Source: DATEPR01 sp036503065 (GTDB lineage: Bacteria; Actinomycetota; Actinomycetes; Mycobacteriales; Pseudonocardiaceae). From it: 12,683 nucleotides of DNA. The stretch's first letter is position 1. Every line of letters begins with the position of its first letter. A program made the position numbers and the translations under genes. Under the pieces are notes generated by a model, which saw only the letters and a list, made by a program, of their open reading frames with translations, did not search any database and was not told where the DNA came from. The stretch is from the NCBI GenBank assembly GCA_036503065.1, contig DASXXM010000211.1, forward strand, positions 1 to 12,683, given 5' to 3'. This document shows positions 1 to 7,125 of the stretch, one piece after another.

Positions 1-893
1 ACTCCTACGCGCTCAACGCCCACTACCCGTCGGTGAAGGTGGAGAACGCGGCCCACTACTACACCCTGCCGACCCCGCTGAACGTGGCTGTCGCGCTGAC
101 CCAGGCGACCATTCACGACAAGCCGTCGGACGCCGGCAACCCGTCGGTGTACCTCACCCAGGACCTCAGCCACGTCTACTCCTACAACGATCCCAGGTCC
201 TATCCGCTGTCCTCGTACTCCTACTCGATCATCCCGACCGACCCCGGTGACCACCGCATCGACGCGGCCAAGGCACAGACCTTCGTCGACTTCGCCCAGT
301 TCTTCATGTGCCAGGGCCAGAACACCATGCCCACCCTCGGCTACTCACCCCTGACGGTGAACCTGGTGGCGGAAGGCTTCGCCCAGGTCAGGAAGTACTC
401 GCAGGTCAACCCGGCGGCGTTCCCCAATCTCGATCCGACCAAGTGCAACAACCCGACCTACGACCCGCAGGACCCGACCAAGAATCGGCTCGCCCTGCTC
501 GACCCGGTACCGCAGTCCTGCGACCAGCAGGGCCAAGGCCCGTGCGGTGTCGCCGGTGCGGGCGCGGGTGGCGGCGCGGGCGGCGCTGCCGCGGGAGCGG
601 GTGGCGGCGCGGGCGGTGCCGGTGGTGGCGCGGCCGCGGCGGCCGGTGCCGGGCCGGCAGGTGCGGGCGCCGGCATCAACCCGGAAACGGGGCTGCCCTT
701 CACCGCGGCCTCGAACGGCAGTGGTTCGGTCGGCGCGACGGCGACCGATCTCGCGGCGTTCCGGTCGAACAGCGACACCACCGTGATGGGTGTGCTGGCG
801 GCCATCGAACTGGTGCTGGTGCTGCTGGTGCCGGCCTTCGTCGCGAGGACCATCGCTCGCCGGCGGACACGTGACGACAACGGGGATGGATGA
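1..893 (+). CDS. PstS-like phosphate-binding protein, membrane-anchored (5' partial)
   Basis: This is the C-terminal 296 residues of a gene that begins left of the window; the frame is open from base 3, so the GTG at 33 is an internal Val codon. The first part matches the C-terminal lobe of PstS-type periplasmic-binding proteins: a YPLSSYSYSIIPTD segment, then FVDFAQFFMCQGQ and LGYSPLTVNLV, which fit the family pattern of Ala/Phe-rich helix, GQ and GY-PL. Next come a low-complexity Gly/Ala stalk (about bases 545-680), one hydrophobic helix (about 783-845) and a basic tail ARTIARRR. Ordinary actinobacterial PstS proteins are lipoproteins or soluble, so a C-terminal stalk plus membrane anchor is unusual. 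No LPXTG signal is visible. The stop TGA is one base before the next start codon, so it is the upstream gene of an operon. The inferred role is binding phosphate (or a similar anion) at the outer membrane face; the ligand is not proven. Confidence 0.82.
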   Translation, partial: SYALNAHYPSVKVENAAHYYTLPTPLNVAVALTQATIHDKPSDAGNPSVYLTQDLSHVYSYNDPRSYPLSSYSYSIIPTDPGDHRIDAAKAQTFVDFAQFFMCQGQNTMPTLGYSPLTVNLVAEGFAQVRKYSQVNPAAFPNLDPTKCNNPTYDPQDPTKNRLALLDPVPQSCDQQGQGPCGVAGAGAGGGAGGAAAGAGGGAGGAGGGAAAAAGAGPAGAGAGINPETGLPFTAASNGSGSVGATATDLAAFRSNSDTTVMGVLAAIELVLVLLVPAFVARTIARRRTRDDNGDG

Positions 894-894
894 G

Positions 895-3486
895 ATGCGC
901 ACAATCCGATCAGGACGGCGAACGGCCGCATTGGCCGGCGTACTGGTGTTCCTCGCGATGAACATGGTGCTCGGCGGCGGCCGGGCCACCGCGGCCAGGC
1001 CCGCCGACGCGACCACCAGCGCGGTGACCAAGACCCGCGTGGCCACCGACCCAGCCACGAAGAAGACCTACAACCTCAGCGTCACCGTGTCGCAGACGCA
1101 GAACCTGCAGCCGCGGCAGAACGTCTCCGTGTCCTGGTCGGGTTTTCAGCCGACCAGCAACTACGACGTCACCGACACGTCCGGGGCGCAGAACCAGGAC
1201 GAGTACCCGACGGTCATGCTCCAGTGCTGGGGAACCGACACGTCGGCCGCACCACTCGATCCGACCCACTGCTTCGCCGGCAGTCCCGGCTACGGTATTC
1301 CGCCGAACATCGCCAACCGCGTGTACACGGACACCCTGCCGAATCCGCCCGTCACGAACGCCGGGCTCATCCTGGGCTCCTTCCTCGGTTTCACCGACGT
1401 AGCCGGCCAGCACTGGGAGATGAACAACTTCCTCGCGACACCGACCGACCTGCAGTCGTCGTCCCTGAGTCCCCCGAATTCCCAGATCGCCTACACCACG
1501 GCCGACGGCACCCGGAACAACGTCCAGTTCGAGGTGCGGTCCAAGGACCAGTACAAGAGTCTTGGCTGTTCCGCGGTGCAGGCGTGTTCCATTGTGGTGC
1601 TACCGATCCTGCATCCGGGCTGTGTGGCGACAGCGGTGCCGAACTGCACCGGGCCCGCGTTGAACCCGCCCGGTCGCGGAAACGGCACCGCATCGGCGAA
1701 TCCGTACCTGCGTGGCGCGACCTGGTGGTTGTCGTCCGAGTGGCAGAATCGGATCTCGTTCCCGATCTCGATAGCGCCGCAGCCCACCGACTGCCCGGTC
1801 AGCGACACCCGGCCACAGGTGCCGGTCACCGGCTCCGAAATCGCCTACACCGCCATGTACTCCTGGGTGCCGTTCTATTGTTCCGACCCGACCAGGTTCA
1901 ATCTGGAATACGTCCGCACCGCGGAACCGCAGGCCAGGAACGCGCTGACCCAGTATCCGCAACCCGGTTACGCCAACGCGGTGCTGACCTCCCTGCCGGT
2001 GACCGGATCGGCACGCCCGCTGGTGCACGCGCCGATCGCGATCAGTGGCTTCGCGGTGACCTTTCTGATCGACGACGCCAACAGTCAACAGGTGACCAAG
2101 CTCAATCTGACGCCGTTGCTGTTGGCGAAGCTGCTGACGAACTCCTATACCGGAAACACGTCGACCGAACCCGCGTTGGCCGGCAATCCGAGCAGCCTGT
2201 TCGCCGATCCCGAGTTCGCGGCGGTCAATCCCGGCTTCACCATCTTCCGGACCAGTTTCCCGTCCGACCTGAACATGATCATGCTCGGCGCCGGGGACCA
2301 GTCCGACACGATCTGGGCGCTGACCAGCTACATCAACGCCGACCCGGAAGCGCGGGCGTGGCTGGACGGTGCGCCGGACGCCTACAGCGGCATGACGGTC
2401 AATCCGGCGTACCGGGCGTACTCGCTGCCGAAACTGGCCACCGACATCCTGGACCAGTTCGCCGAATCGGCAGCCAATCCCGGCTTCGGGCCATGTGAGA
2501 AGGTCAATCCGACGCCGAACCAACTGCTGTTCTCCCAGCCGGAGAACAACCTCCAGGACGCCGCGTTCGCGCTGCTGAACGGCCGCAGCCCGGCCAGTTC
2601 GGTGTGCAACGTCAGCGGTATCGGCACCGGCACGATCGCCACCTGGGGGAAGGCCGCGCCGCAGGCGGTCGGCAGCCGCGATCTGATCGCGCTGACCAGC
2701 GTGGCCTTCGCCGACCAGTACGGCCTGCCGGTCGCCGGCCTCCAGGTCCACAAACTCGTGACGGGCCGCCTGTTCGCCGATCCGTCGCCCACCGCGATGG
2801 CGGCGGCCATGGCCTTCGCGTCCCAGGACAAGGCGACCGGTGTGGTGTCCCTCGACTACCCGCACCTCTCGCCCAACGCGTATCCGGGCACCGTGCCGAT
2901 CTACGCGGCCGTACCGACGAGCGGTCTGGACCACACCACGGCCGCCGACTACGCCAACTTCCTGAACTACGCGGTCACGACAGGCCAGATCCCGGGTACG
3001 GCCATGGGGCAACTGCCGGCCGGCTACGCACCGCTGACCGGCGCCCTCGACCCGTTGGCCCAGTTCACCCTGCAGGCGGCGAAGGACGTCGCGGCGCAGG
3101 ACGGACAGGTGCCGGTGCCGCCCGCCAACCTGGGCGGCCAGATCGCCTCGGCACTCGGCCTGCCAGGAGCAGGCGGGGCCGGCACGTCGGGCGGTGGCGG
3201 AAACACCGCGAATACGTCGGGGGGAGGTGCCGCTCCGACGGCGGCGGGCAGTGGTTCGTCGTCATCGGCGACGACGCCACCGCGGCCACAGACCGTGGCG
3301 CTCACCAGAGGCGGCGGTTCGTGGCTGGCCGACTGGGGCCTGCCGACCCTGCTGATCATCGGCATGCTGGCCGGCCTGCTCGTGCCGGTCGTGCGCATCG
3401 CGGGCCAGCCCGGTCACCCCGTCCGCGTCCTGACCGGCCGGTGGGGCGGCAGAGCGTTGGCGAAACTGCGCAGGCCACGCGGCTGA
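895..3486 (+). CDS. large secreted, C-terminally membrane-anchored protein with distant PstS-like features
   Basis: 863 residues from ATG 895, chosen because it starts a clean signal peptide (RSGRR, then a hydrophobic stretch at residues 12-28 and an ATAA cleavage-type region) and has GGGGA 8 bases upstream. Residues 40-300 form an extracellular region with several Cys. The middle has a segment resembling phosphate-binding proteins: APIAISGFAVTFLIDD followed by LNLTPLLLAKLLTNSYTG, like the PstS pattern of a neutral strand and a TP-LLA-I helix, then DPEFAAVNPGF and FPSDLNMIMLGAGDQSD. A Gly/Ser/Thr-rich stalk precedes one transmembrane helix (residues 816-833) and a basic 30-residue tail. This is the same stalk, helix and basic-tail plan as the upstream protein. 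It overlaps the TGATG of a possible start of the next gene. I do not recognise a named family; distant membership of the PstS-type binding-protein fold is inference. It is probably a surface partner of the upstream binding protein. Confidence 0.85.
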   Translation: MRTIRSGRRTAALAGVLVFLAMNMVLGGGRATAARPADATTSAVTKTRVATDPATKKTYNLSVTVSQTQNLQPRQNVSVSWSGFQPTSNYDVTDTSGAQNQDEYPTVMLQCWGTDTSAAPLDPTHCFAGSPGYGIPPNIANRVYTDTLPNPPVTNAGLILGSFLGFTDVAGQHWEMNNFLATPTDLQSSSLSPPNSQIAYTTADGTRNNVQFEVRSKDQYKSLGCSAVQACSIVVLPILHPGCVATAVPNCTGPALNPPGRGNGTASANPYLRGATWWLSSEWQNRISFPISIAPQPTDCPVSDTRPQVPVTGSEIAYTAMYSWVPFYCSDPTRFNLEYVRTAEPQARNALTQYPQPGYANAVLTSLPVTGSARPLVHAPIAISGFAVTFLIDDANSQQVTKLNLTPLLLAKLLTNSYTGNTSTEPALAGNPSSLFADPEFAAVNPGFTIFRTSFPSDLNMIMLGAGDQSDTIWALTSYINADPEARAWLDGAPDAYSGMTVNPAYRAYSLPKLATDILDQFAESAANPGFGPCEKVNPTPNQLLFSQPENNLQDAAFALLNGRSPASSVCNVSGIGTGTIATWGKAAPQAVGSRDLIALTSVAFADQYGLPVAGLQVHKLVTGRLFADPSPTAMAAAMAFASQDKATGVVSLDYPHLSPNAYPGTVPIYAAVPTSGLDHTTAADYANFLNYAVTTGQIPGTAMGQLPAGYAPLTGALDPLAQFTLQAAKDVAAQDGQVPVPPANLGGQIASALGLPGAGGAGTSGGGGNTANTSGGGAAPTAAGSGSSSSATTPPRPQTVALTRGGGSWLADWGLPTLLIIGMLAGLLVPVVRIAGQPGHPVRVLTGRWGGRALAKLRRPRG

Positions 3487-3515
3487 TGGTCGTTCATGCG
3501 AGTCGGGAGGAACGT

Positions 3516-4445
3516 GTGACGACCACATCGTCACCGGAGACCACAGTGGACCTCGACGCGGCCGATCCGCCTGCCTCCACGCGTTCGACCGGGCCGGTCG
3601 AAGTGGCGCGGCGGCCGATGGGCTTCCGGACGCGGTTGTTCAGCCAGGCGCTGTTCATCCTGGCGGTCGGCATTCTCGGTCTGGTGGTGTTCCTGCTGGT
3701 GGTCAGTCCGATCCAGCAGAACAACGACCAGGACCGGCTGTACGCCACGTTCCGCTACCAACTCGCCAACTCCACCGCGCCGACCGGCGGCCTGATCGAC
3801 GCGGGCGCGCCGGTGGCCCTACTGGCCATTCCGGGCCTGAACCTGAGCCAGGTGGTGGTGGAGGGCACGTCAGCAGGCGACCTGGAGTCCGCGCCGGGGC
3901 ACCGGCGGGACACCGCGCTGCCCGGTCAGGCCGGCGTCAGCCTGATCTACGGCAGGGCGGTCACCTTCGGTGCCCCGTTCGCGCAGCTCGACCGGCTGCG
4001 GCCGGGTGACCGGATCTCGGTGACCACCGGCGAGGGCGGGTTCACCTACCGGGTGCTGGACGTCCGTCACCCGGGCGACCCGCTGCCGCCCGCACCGGGC
4101 GCCAACGCCGGCCGGCTGGTGCTGGAGACGTCGGCCGGTCCGAACATCCTGCGGCACAGCGCCGTGGTGTTCGTCGACGCCGACCTGCTCGACCGGCCGC
4201 AGCCGAGCCCCGGTGGCCGAGCCACGGTCATTCCGCCCGAGGAACAGTCGATGGCGTCGGACGCGACGGCGACCATCCCGTTGGCGCTGTGGCTGCAGGG
4301 CATCGGTCTGCTGCTCGGGATCGGCACCTGGATCCGGTGGCGACTTGGCTGGCCGGCAACGCTGCTGCTGGCCGCGCCGCTGCTCATCGCGGTCACCTGG
4401 AACTGCTACGAAACAATGGGCCGACTGCTGCCCAACCTGCTCTGA
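3516..4445 (+). CDS. membrane-bound sortase-fold protein lacking the catalytic His and Cys (pseudo-sortase)
   Basis: 309 residues from GTG 3516, which has GGGAGG at 3505-3510. An in-frame ATG at 3486 overlaps the previous stop (TGATG) and is the alternative start, but lacks a clear ribosome site. An acidic cytoplasmic head (1-40) is followed by a transmembrane helix (45-64), an extracellular sortase-like domain (about 95-225) and two C-terminal hydrophobic segments (about 254-272 and 279-295). Sortase hallmarks are present: IPGLNLSQVVVEGTS, APGHRRDTALPGQAG and FGAPFAQLDRLRPGD. Where class D/E sortases have AGHR-T, this protein has YGRAVT (residues 145-150), so the catalytic His aligns with Arg147. 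Where they have LTLTTC it has LVLETS (201-206), so the Cys becomes Ser206. Arg213 may be the retained third residue. Classical transpeptidation is therefore unlikely. Its two operon partners have stalks and membrane anchors but no LPXTG, consistent with a non-catalytic assembly or scaffold role (inference). Confidence 0.8.
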   Translation: MTTTSSPETTVDLDAADPPASTRSTGPVEVARRPMGFRTRLFSQALFILAVGILGLVVFLLVVSPIQQNNDQDRLYATFRYQLANSTAPTGGLIDAGAPVALLAIPGLNLSQVVVEGTSAGDLESAPGHRRDTALPGQAGVSLIYGRAVTFGAPFAQLDRLRPGDRISVTTGEGGFTYRVLDVRHPGDPLPPAPGANAGRLVLETSAGPNILRHSAVVFVDADLLDRPQPSPGGRATVIPPEEQSMASDATATIPLALWLQGIGLLLGIGTWIRWRLGWPATLLLAAPLLIAVTWNCYETMGRLLPNLL

Positions 4446-4460
4446 AAGCAACGAGCCGTC

Positions 4461-4549
4461 CTTGTCAAGCGGTTGGCCGACTTGTGGACAACACTTTCGG
4501 TTATCCACAGATTGCTCGCGAACCCCCCATTCGGGGCTTGACAAGCGGT
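4461..4549. repeat. CTTGTCAAGCGGT / CTTGACAAGCGGT repeat pair framing the DnaA boxes
   Basis: A 13-bp sequence occurs at 4461-4473 and again at 4537-4549 with one mismatch, 76 bp apart. The first nine bases of the two copies are exact reverse complements of each other, since each is a near-palindrome around one central T or A. The second copy contains a perfect TTGACA -35 hexamer, but I could not find a good -10 at the right distance. The pair could be an operator for a dimeric regulator. Confidence 0.45.
4483..4509. promoter_or_regulatory. pair of consensus DnaA boxes in inverted orientation
   Basis: TGTGGACAA at 4483-4491 is TTGTCCACA on the minus strand, and TTATCCACA lies at 4501-4509 on the plus strand. 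Both are exact matches to the known DnaA-box consensus and are separated by 9 bp. They sit downstream of the sortase-like gene and about 370 bp before the phytase-like gene. No dnaA or dnaN gene is present, so this is not the usual oriC setting. A DnaA-titrating or DnaA-regulated site is inferred. Confidence 0.6.
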
Positions 4550-4746
4550 ACGTTGGAAATGGGACGCCCCCCGCGGAGTGGTGGGGGCTGCCTCCGCGGC
4601 GGGGCCGCCTCCGGCGCAGAGCTGTCTTCTGGGCAGGGCTCGCTGGGCGGTCGGGCCTGGCTCTCGAAGAACTAATCCGGCCCAGCTGGCCAGCCTGTTC
4701 CAGAATAGCCGGGACGACCCGGAGAACGCGCGCGGCGGCCCGCGTA

Positions 4747-4776
4747 TTGCACTGTCTCTGCCGACGTGTGTAGATC
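4747..4776 (+). promoter_or_regulatory. possible sigma-70-type promoter for the phytase-like gene
   Basis: TTGCAC at 4747-4752 and TAGATC at 4771-4776 are separated by 18 bp, with TGTG before the -10 element. The match to consensus is partial. It would give a leader of roughly 100 bases containing the hairpin at 4831-4853. Confidence 0.3.
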
Positions 4777-4830
4777 ACGTCCTGTTTCCTTGCTCGTCTT
4801 CTTGTGGGCCTTCGATGCAACACGACGCGA

Positions 4831-4853
4831 TTTCCGCGCGGTGTGCGCGGAAA
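4831..4853 (+). promoter_or_regulatory. perfect 9-bp inverted repeat in the leader of the phytase-like gene
   Basis: TTTCCGCGC (4831-4839) and GCGCGGAAA (4845-4853) are exact reverse complements around a 5-base loop. The repeat lies 14 bases ahead of the AAGGAG ribosome site. It could be a protein operator or an RNA hairpin affecting translation or stability. Confidence 0.4.
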
Positions 4854-4881
4854 CGTTCGTCGGCGAGAAGGAGCTGTCACG

Positions 4882-6051
4882 ATGCTCAGACGTGTTGTCC
4901 CCGCCGTCCTCACCGGTGCCGCGCTGGTGCTCGGCGCGCTGCCGGCACAGGCCGCGTCGGCGCCCGCCGCCGGTTCGGTCGGCTTCCAACTGCTCGGCGA
5001 CCTGCCGGTGCCCGGTTCGTTGTCCTTCAACGGTGTTCCGTTCGGCGGCCTGTCCGGCATCGACTACGACGCGGCCAACAACACCTGGCGGGCGATCAGC
5101 AGCGACAGCTCCGACCACGGCCCGGCCCGGTTCTACTTCCTGAACCTCGGCACATCCGGGGCCCAGCTCGGGACAAACGTCAGCAGTTCCGCGAGCACGG
5201 CGGCAACGGCCCAGGGAATCAGTGCCGGACAGGTAACCCTGCTGCGCGCCGACGGTACTCCCTATCCCCCGTCGGCGACCGCCGGCGCGGACACGGTCCA
5301 GCCTGAGGCGATCCGCTTCGATCCCACCACCGGTGACGTGTTCTGGGCCAACGAAGGCGTGCACAACAGCACGCTGACCGAGAACCCGGCGGTCCGGGAA
5401 TCCACAACGGACGGACATTTCGTCAAGCAGTTGCCCGGTGCCACCCAGGAAGCCGGCAGCGCGACCACCGGTATCCGCGATGGCGAAGGCCTCACCGGCC
5501 TCACCTTCTCCAGCAACGGCCTGCTGGCCGTCGCCACCCTAGGCGGCCCACTGCTCCAGGACGGGCCCAACCCGACCGCGACCAGCGGCGCCGTCACCCG
5601 CATCATGGGGCACAGCCGGATTCTCGGCGGCCTGCCGCTCGTGCAGTTCGCCTACCCCCTGAGCGCCCTGCCACTGACCGACGCGAACGGCAACGGCACC
5701 AACATCGTCTCCGACATCCTCGCCGTGGACACCACCCACTACCTCGTGCTGGAGACGGCGACCGCGCCCGGCAAGGGCAACAGCGTCCGGCTCTACGAGA
5801 TCGACACCACCGGCGCCACCAACGTCACCACCGTGAAGTCGCTGAGTGGGGCGACGTTCACCCCGGTCAGCAAGACGCTGCTGCTGGACTTCGCCACCCT
5901 GCACCTGTCCGGCGGCGTCGCCAACTACTCCGGACTGACCTTCGGACCGACGCTGTCCAACGGCGACCGGAGCCTGGTCCTGGTGTCGGACAACGGATTC
6001 TCCGCAAGCGTCGCAACGCACATCCTGGCCCTGGACGTGCACGGCATCTGA
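4882..6051 (+). CDS. secreted esterase-like protein of the phytase family (PF13449 type)
   Basis: 389 residues from ATG 4882, chosen because AAGGAG (4868-4873) sits 8 bases upstream and because a signal peptide starts there (LRR, hydrophobic 5-20, cleavage near AQA or ASA at 24-27). The mature part reads as a beta-propeller of the phytase-like esterase family: FGGLSGIDYDAANNTW (55-69), QPEAIRFDPTTGDVFWANEG (140-159), GIRDGEGLTGLTFSSNG (197-213), DILAVDTTHYLVLE (278-291) and the characteristic C-terminal NYSGLTFGPTLSNGDRSLVL (348-367) with SDNGF. Family members are annotated as extracellular esterase/phytase-like proteins; activity is rarely shown directly. Its place between a PstS-containing operon and pstS/pstB suggests release of phosphate from organic phosphate, perhaps a phosphodiester or inositol phosphate (inference). 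It converges on pstS, and a shared hairpin separates the two. Confidence 0.85.
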   Translation: MLRRVVPAVLTGAALVLGALPAQAASAPAAGSVGFQLLGDLPVPGSLSFNGVPFGGLSGIDYDAANNTWRAISSDSSDHGPARFYFLNLGTSGAQLGTNVSSSASTAATAQGISAGQVTLLRADGTPYPPSATAGADTVQPEAIRFDPTTGDVFWANEGVHNSTLTENPAVRESTTDGHFVKQLPGATQEAGSATTGIRDGEGLTGLTFSSNGLLAVATLGGPLLQDGPNPTATSGAVTRIMGHSRILGGLPLVQFAYPLSALPLTDANGNGTNIVSDILAVDTTHYLVLETATAPGKGNSVRLYEIDTTGATNVTTVKSLSGATFTPVSKTLLLDFATLHLSGGVANYSGLTFGPTLSNGDRSLVLVSDNGFSASVATHILALDVHGI

Positions 6052-6071
6052 CCTCCCGGACCAGAACACGA

Positions 6072-6106
6072 ACGGGGTGCCCGGCGAAATCCGCCGGGCA
6101 CCCCGT
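6072..6106. terminator. bidirectional intrinsic terminator hairpin
   Basis: A perfect 15-bp stem, ACGGGGTGCCCGGCG (6072-6086) with CGCCGGGCACCCCGT (6092-6106), encloses the loop AAATC. It is centred between the convergent stops at 6051 and 6130. There is no strong T tract on either side, which is common for terminators in high-GC actinobacteria. Confidence 0.85.
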
Positions 6107-6129
6107 CGTTGACGCTTGGTGTTACGGGA

Positions 6130-7125
6130 TCAGATGTGTTCGGCCAGACCGCACGCGGCGTTCGGGAAGTGCGTGGTGTCCAGCGACGAGAAGCCCTGGT
6201 TGTGCACGACGGTCTGCCCCGCGGTGGAGCAGACGAAGCCCGTCGTGCCACTGCCGGAGCCGTCGCCGAGCAGCGGCCAGAGGGCCTGCGCCACGGTGCC
6301 GGACGTCGGGTCGAGCACGACGACGTGGTAGACCTCACGGAACTGGTCGTAGCCGGTACCGGCGGTGCCGTTGGTGTTCAGCTGGATACCGGCGCCGCTG
6401 AAGCGACTGGTGAACTGGGCCACCGAGAACGGACCGATGGCGTCGGCGTTGCCGGCTTCCGCGGTCGGGTCGTTCTCCTGCACGGTGGACACGCAGGTGC
6501 CCGGGGTGATGTTGCCCAGGGTCTTGAGGAAGAAGGAGCGGGTGCCCGAGCCGGACTGCGGGATCACCGGGTGGATGGTGTCGGCCGACGAGCCGCCCAC
6601 CTGGGTCCAGGTGGTGGCGGTGCAGGTGTAGATGGAGACCAGTTGCGCCGTGGTCAGGCTCTGCGGCGCGTTCGTGGTGGTCGCCGACGCGTACCGCAGC
6701 TCGTCCTCGGCGAAGGGCAGGAACAGCAGCGGGTTGCCGCTGGAGTCCACATCGCCGGCCTGCGGGCCACGCGAGGACCGGGCGACGTCCACATTGGTGT
6801 TGGTCTGCAGGGCGCTGATGCCCTCCGACGAACCGTCCGGCCGCTGGATGCTGACGCCGGGCTTGATCGTGATCGAGTCATGCACGGCACCGGTCGTCGG
6901 GTTCACCGCGTCCCAGGAGTCGTACAGCTTGGTGGGCGTGGGGGTGGTGGCGTTGTAGGCCGTGGCGATCGCGTCATCCGCGAACTGGATGGTGTCCGAG
7001 CCGACGGCGGTGATGTCCGTGGCGGCGACCGACTGCGCCGGGTCGGCACTGGCCGGCTGGACGAGCGCGGTCGCGAGCGCAGCGGCACCGCATACCAGCA
7101 GAGCGGCCTTGAAGGGTGAACGCAT
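6130..7125 (-). CDS. pstS: secreted phosphate ABC transporter substrate-binding protein (PstS family)
   Basis: 331 residues. The start at 7125 is supported by AGGGAG (plus-strand 7133-7138) 7 bases upstream and a Sec signal peptide beginning MRSPFK, hydrophobic 7-22, ending QPASA-DP (about residue 27). An in-frame start at 7188 would put a charged extension ahead of the signal. The Cys at 12 is not in a proper lipobox, so the protein is probably secreted and soluble. PstS hallmarks: ITAVGSDTIQF (38-48), DVARSSRG (113-120), LTTAQLVSIYTCTATTW (157-173), the anion-binding loop IPQSGSGTRSFF (188-199), and a C-terminal NQGFSSLDTTHFPNAACGL. It would capture inorganic phosphate for a PstCA permease, neither subunit of which is in this window. 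It is divergent from pstB, so the two probably share a regulated spacer. Confidence 0.88.
   Translation of the reverse strand: MRSPFKAALLVCGAAALATALVQPASADPAQSVAATDITAVGSDTIQFADDAIATAYNATTPTPTKLYDSWDAVNPTTGAVHDSITIKPGVSIQRPDGSSEGISALQTNTNVDVARSSRGPQAGDVDSSGNPLLFLPFAEDELRYASATTTNAPQSLTTAQLVSIYTCTATTWTQVGGSSADTIHPVIPQSGSGTRSFFLKTLGNITPGTCVSTVQENDPTAEAGNADAIGPFSVAQFTSRFSGAGIQLNTNGTAGTGYDQFREVYHVVVLDPTSGTVAQALWPLLGDGSGSGTTGFVCSTAGQTVVHNQGFSSLDTTHFPNAACGLAEHI

Larger units (their letters stand above)
4446..4881. other. 436-bp intergenic region with DnaA boxes, inverted repeats and a likely promoter
   Basis: I see no convincing gene here; open frames crossing it are continuations or shadows of neighbouring genes. 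It holds two consensus DnaA boxes (4483-4491, 4501-4509), a pair of CTTGTCAAG/CTTGACAAG elements (4461-4473, 4537-4549), a small hairpin near 4523-4536, a GC-rich inverted repeat (4571-4578 with 4592-4599), a possible promoter (4747-4776) and a perfect 9-bp hairpin just ahead of the downstream ribosome site (4831-4853). Confidence 0.7.

Noticed and set aside
545..690. DNA tandem repeat or unusual GC-rich element
   Set aside because: It is the coding sequence of a Gly/Ala-rich protein stalk in an intact frame, with no regular DNA period.
690..893. LPXTG sortase sorting signal at the end of the anchored PstS-like protein
   Set aside because: The nearest sequence is ETGLPFTAASN, which does not fit LPXTG; only a transmembrane helix and basic tail are present. 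The 895-3486 product has none either.
1600..3012. Long minus-strand open frame (470 codons)
   Set aside because: It lies wholly opposite the secreted-protein gene, is Arg/Gly-rich with no family motifs, and is explained by the high GC bias of the coding strand.
4446..4560. Chromosomal origin of replication
   Set aside because: Only two DnaA boxes and no dnaA, dnaN or long AT-rich stretch; an oriC would have many more boxes.
4538..4566. Promoter with perfect TTGACA -35
   Set aside because: No acceptable -10 hexamer is found 16-18 bp downstream (the sequence there is G/C-rich), so I list the site only as part of the repeat pair.
3870..5060. Minus-strand open frame (396 codons) spanning the sortase-like gene and the spacer
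   Set aside because: It crosses two well-supported plus-strand genes and encodes low-complexity Arg/Pro-rich sequence without recognisable domains.
6109..7119. Plus-strand open frame opposite pstS
   Set aside because: It is the mirror of a clear PstS gene; the translation is Gly/Arg/Val-rich with no motif.
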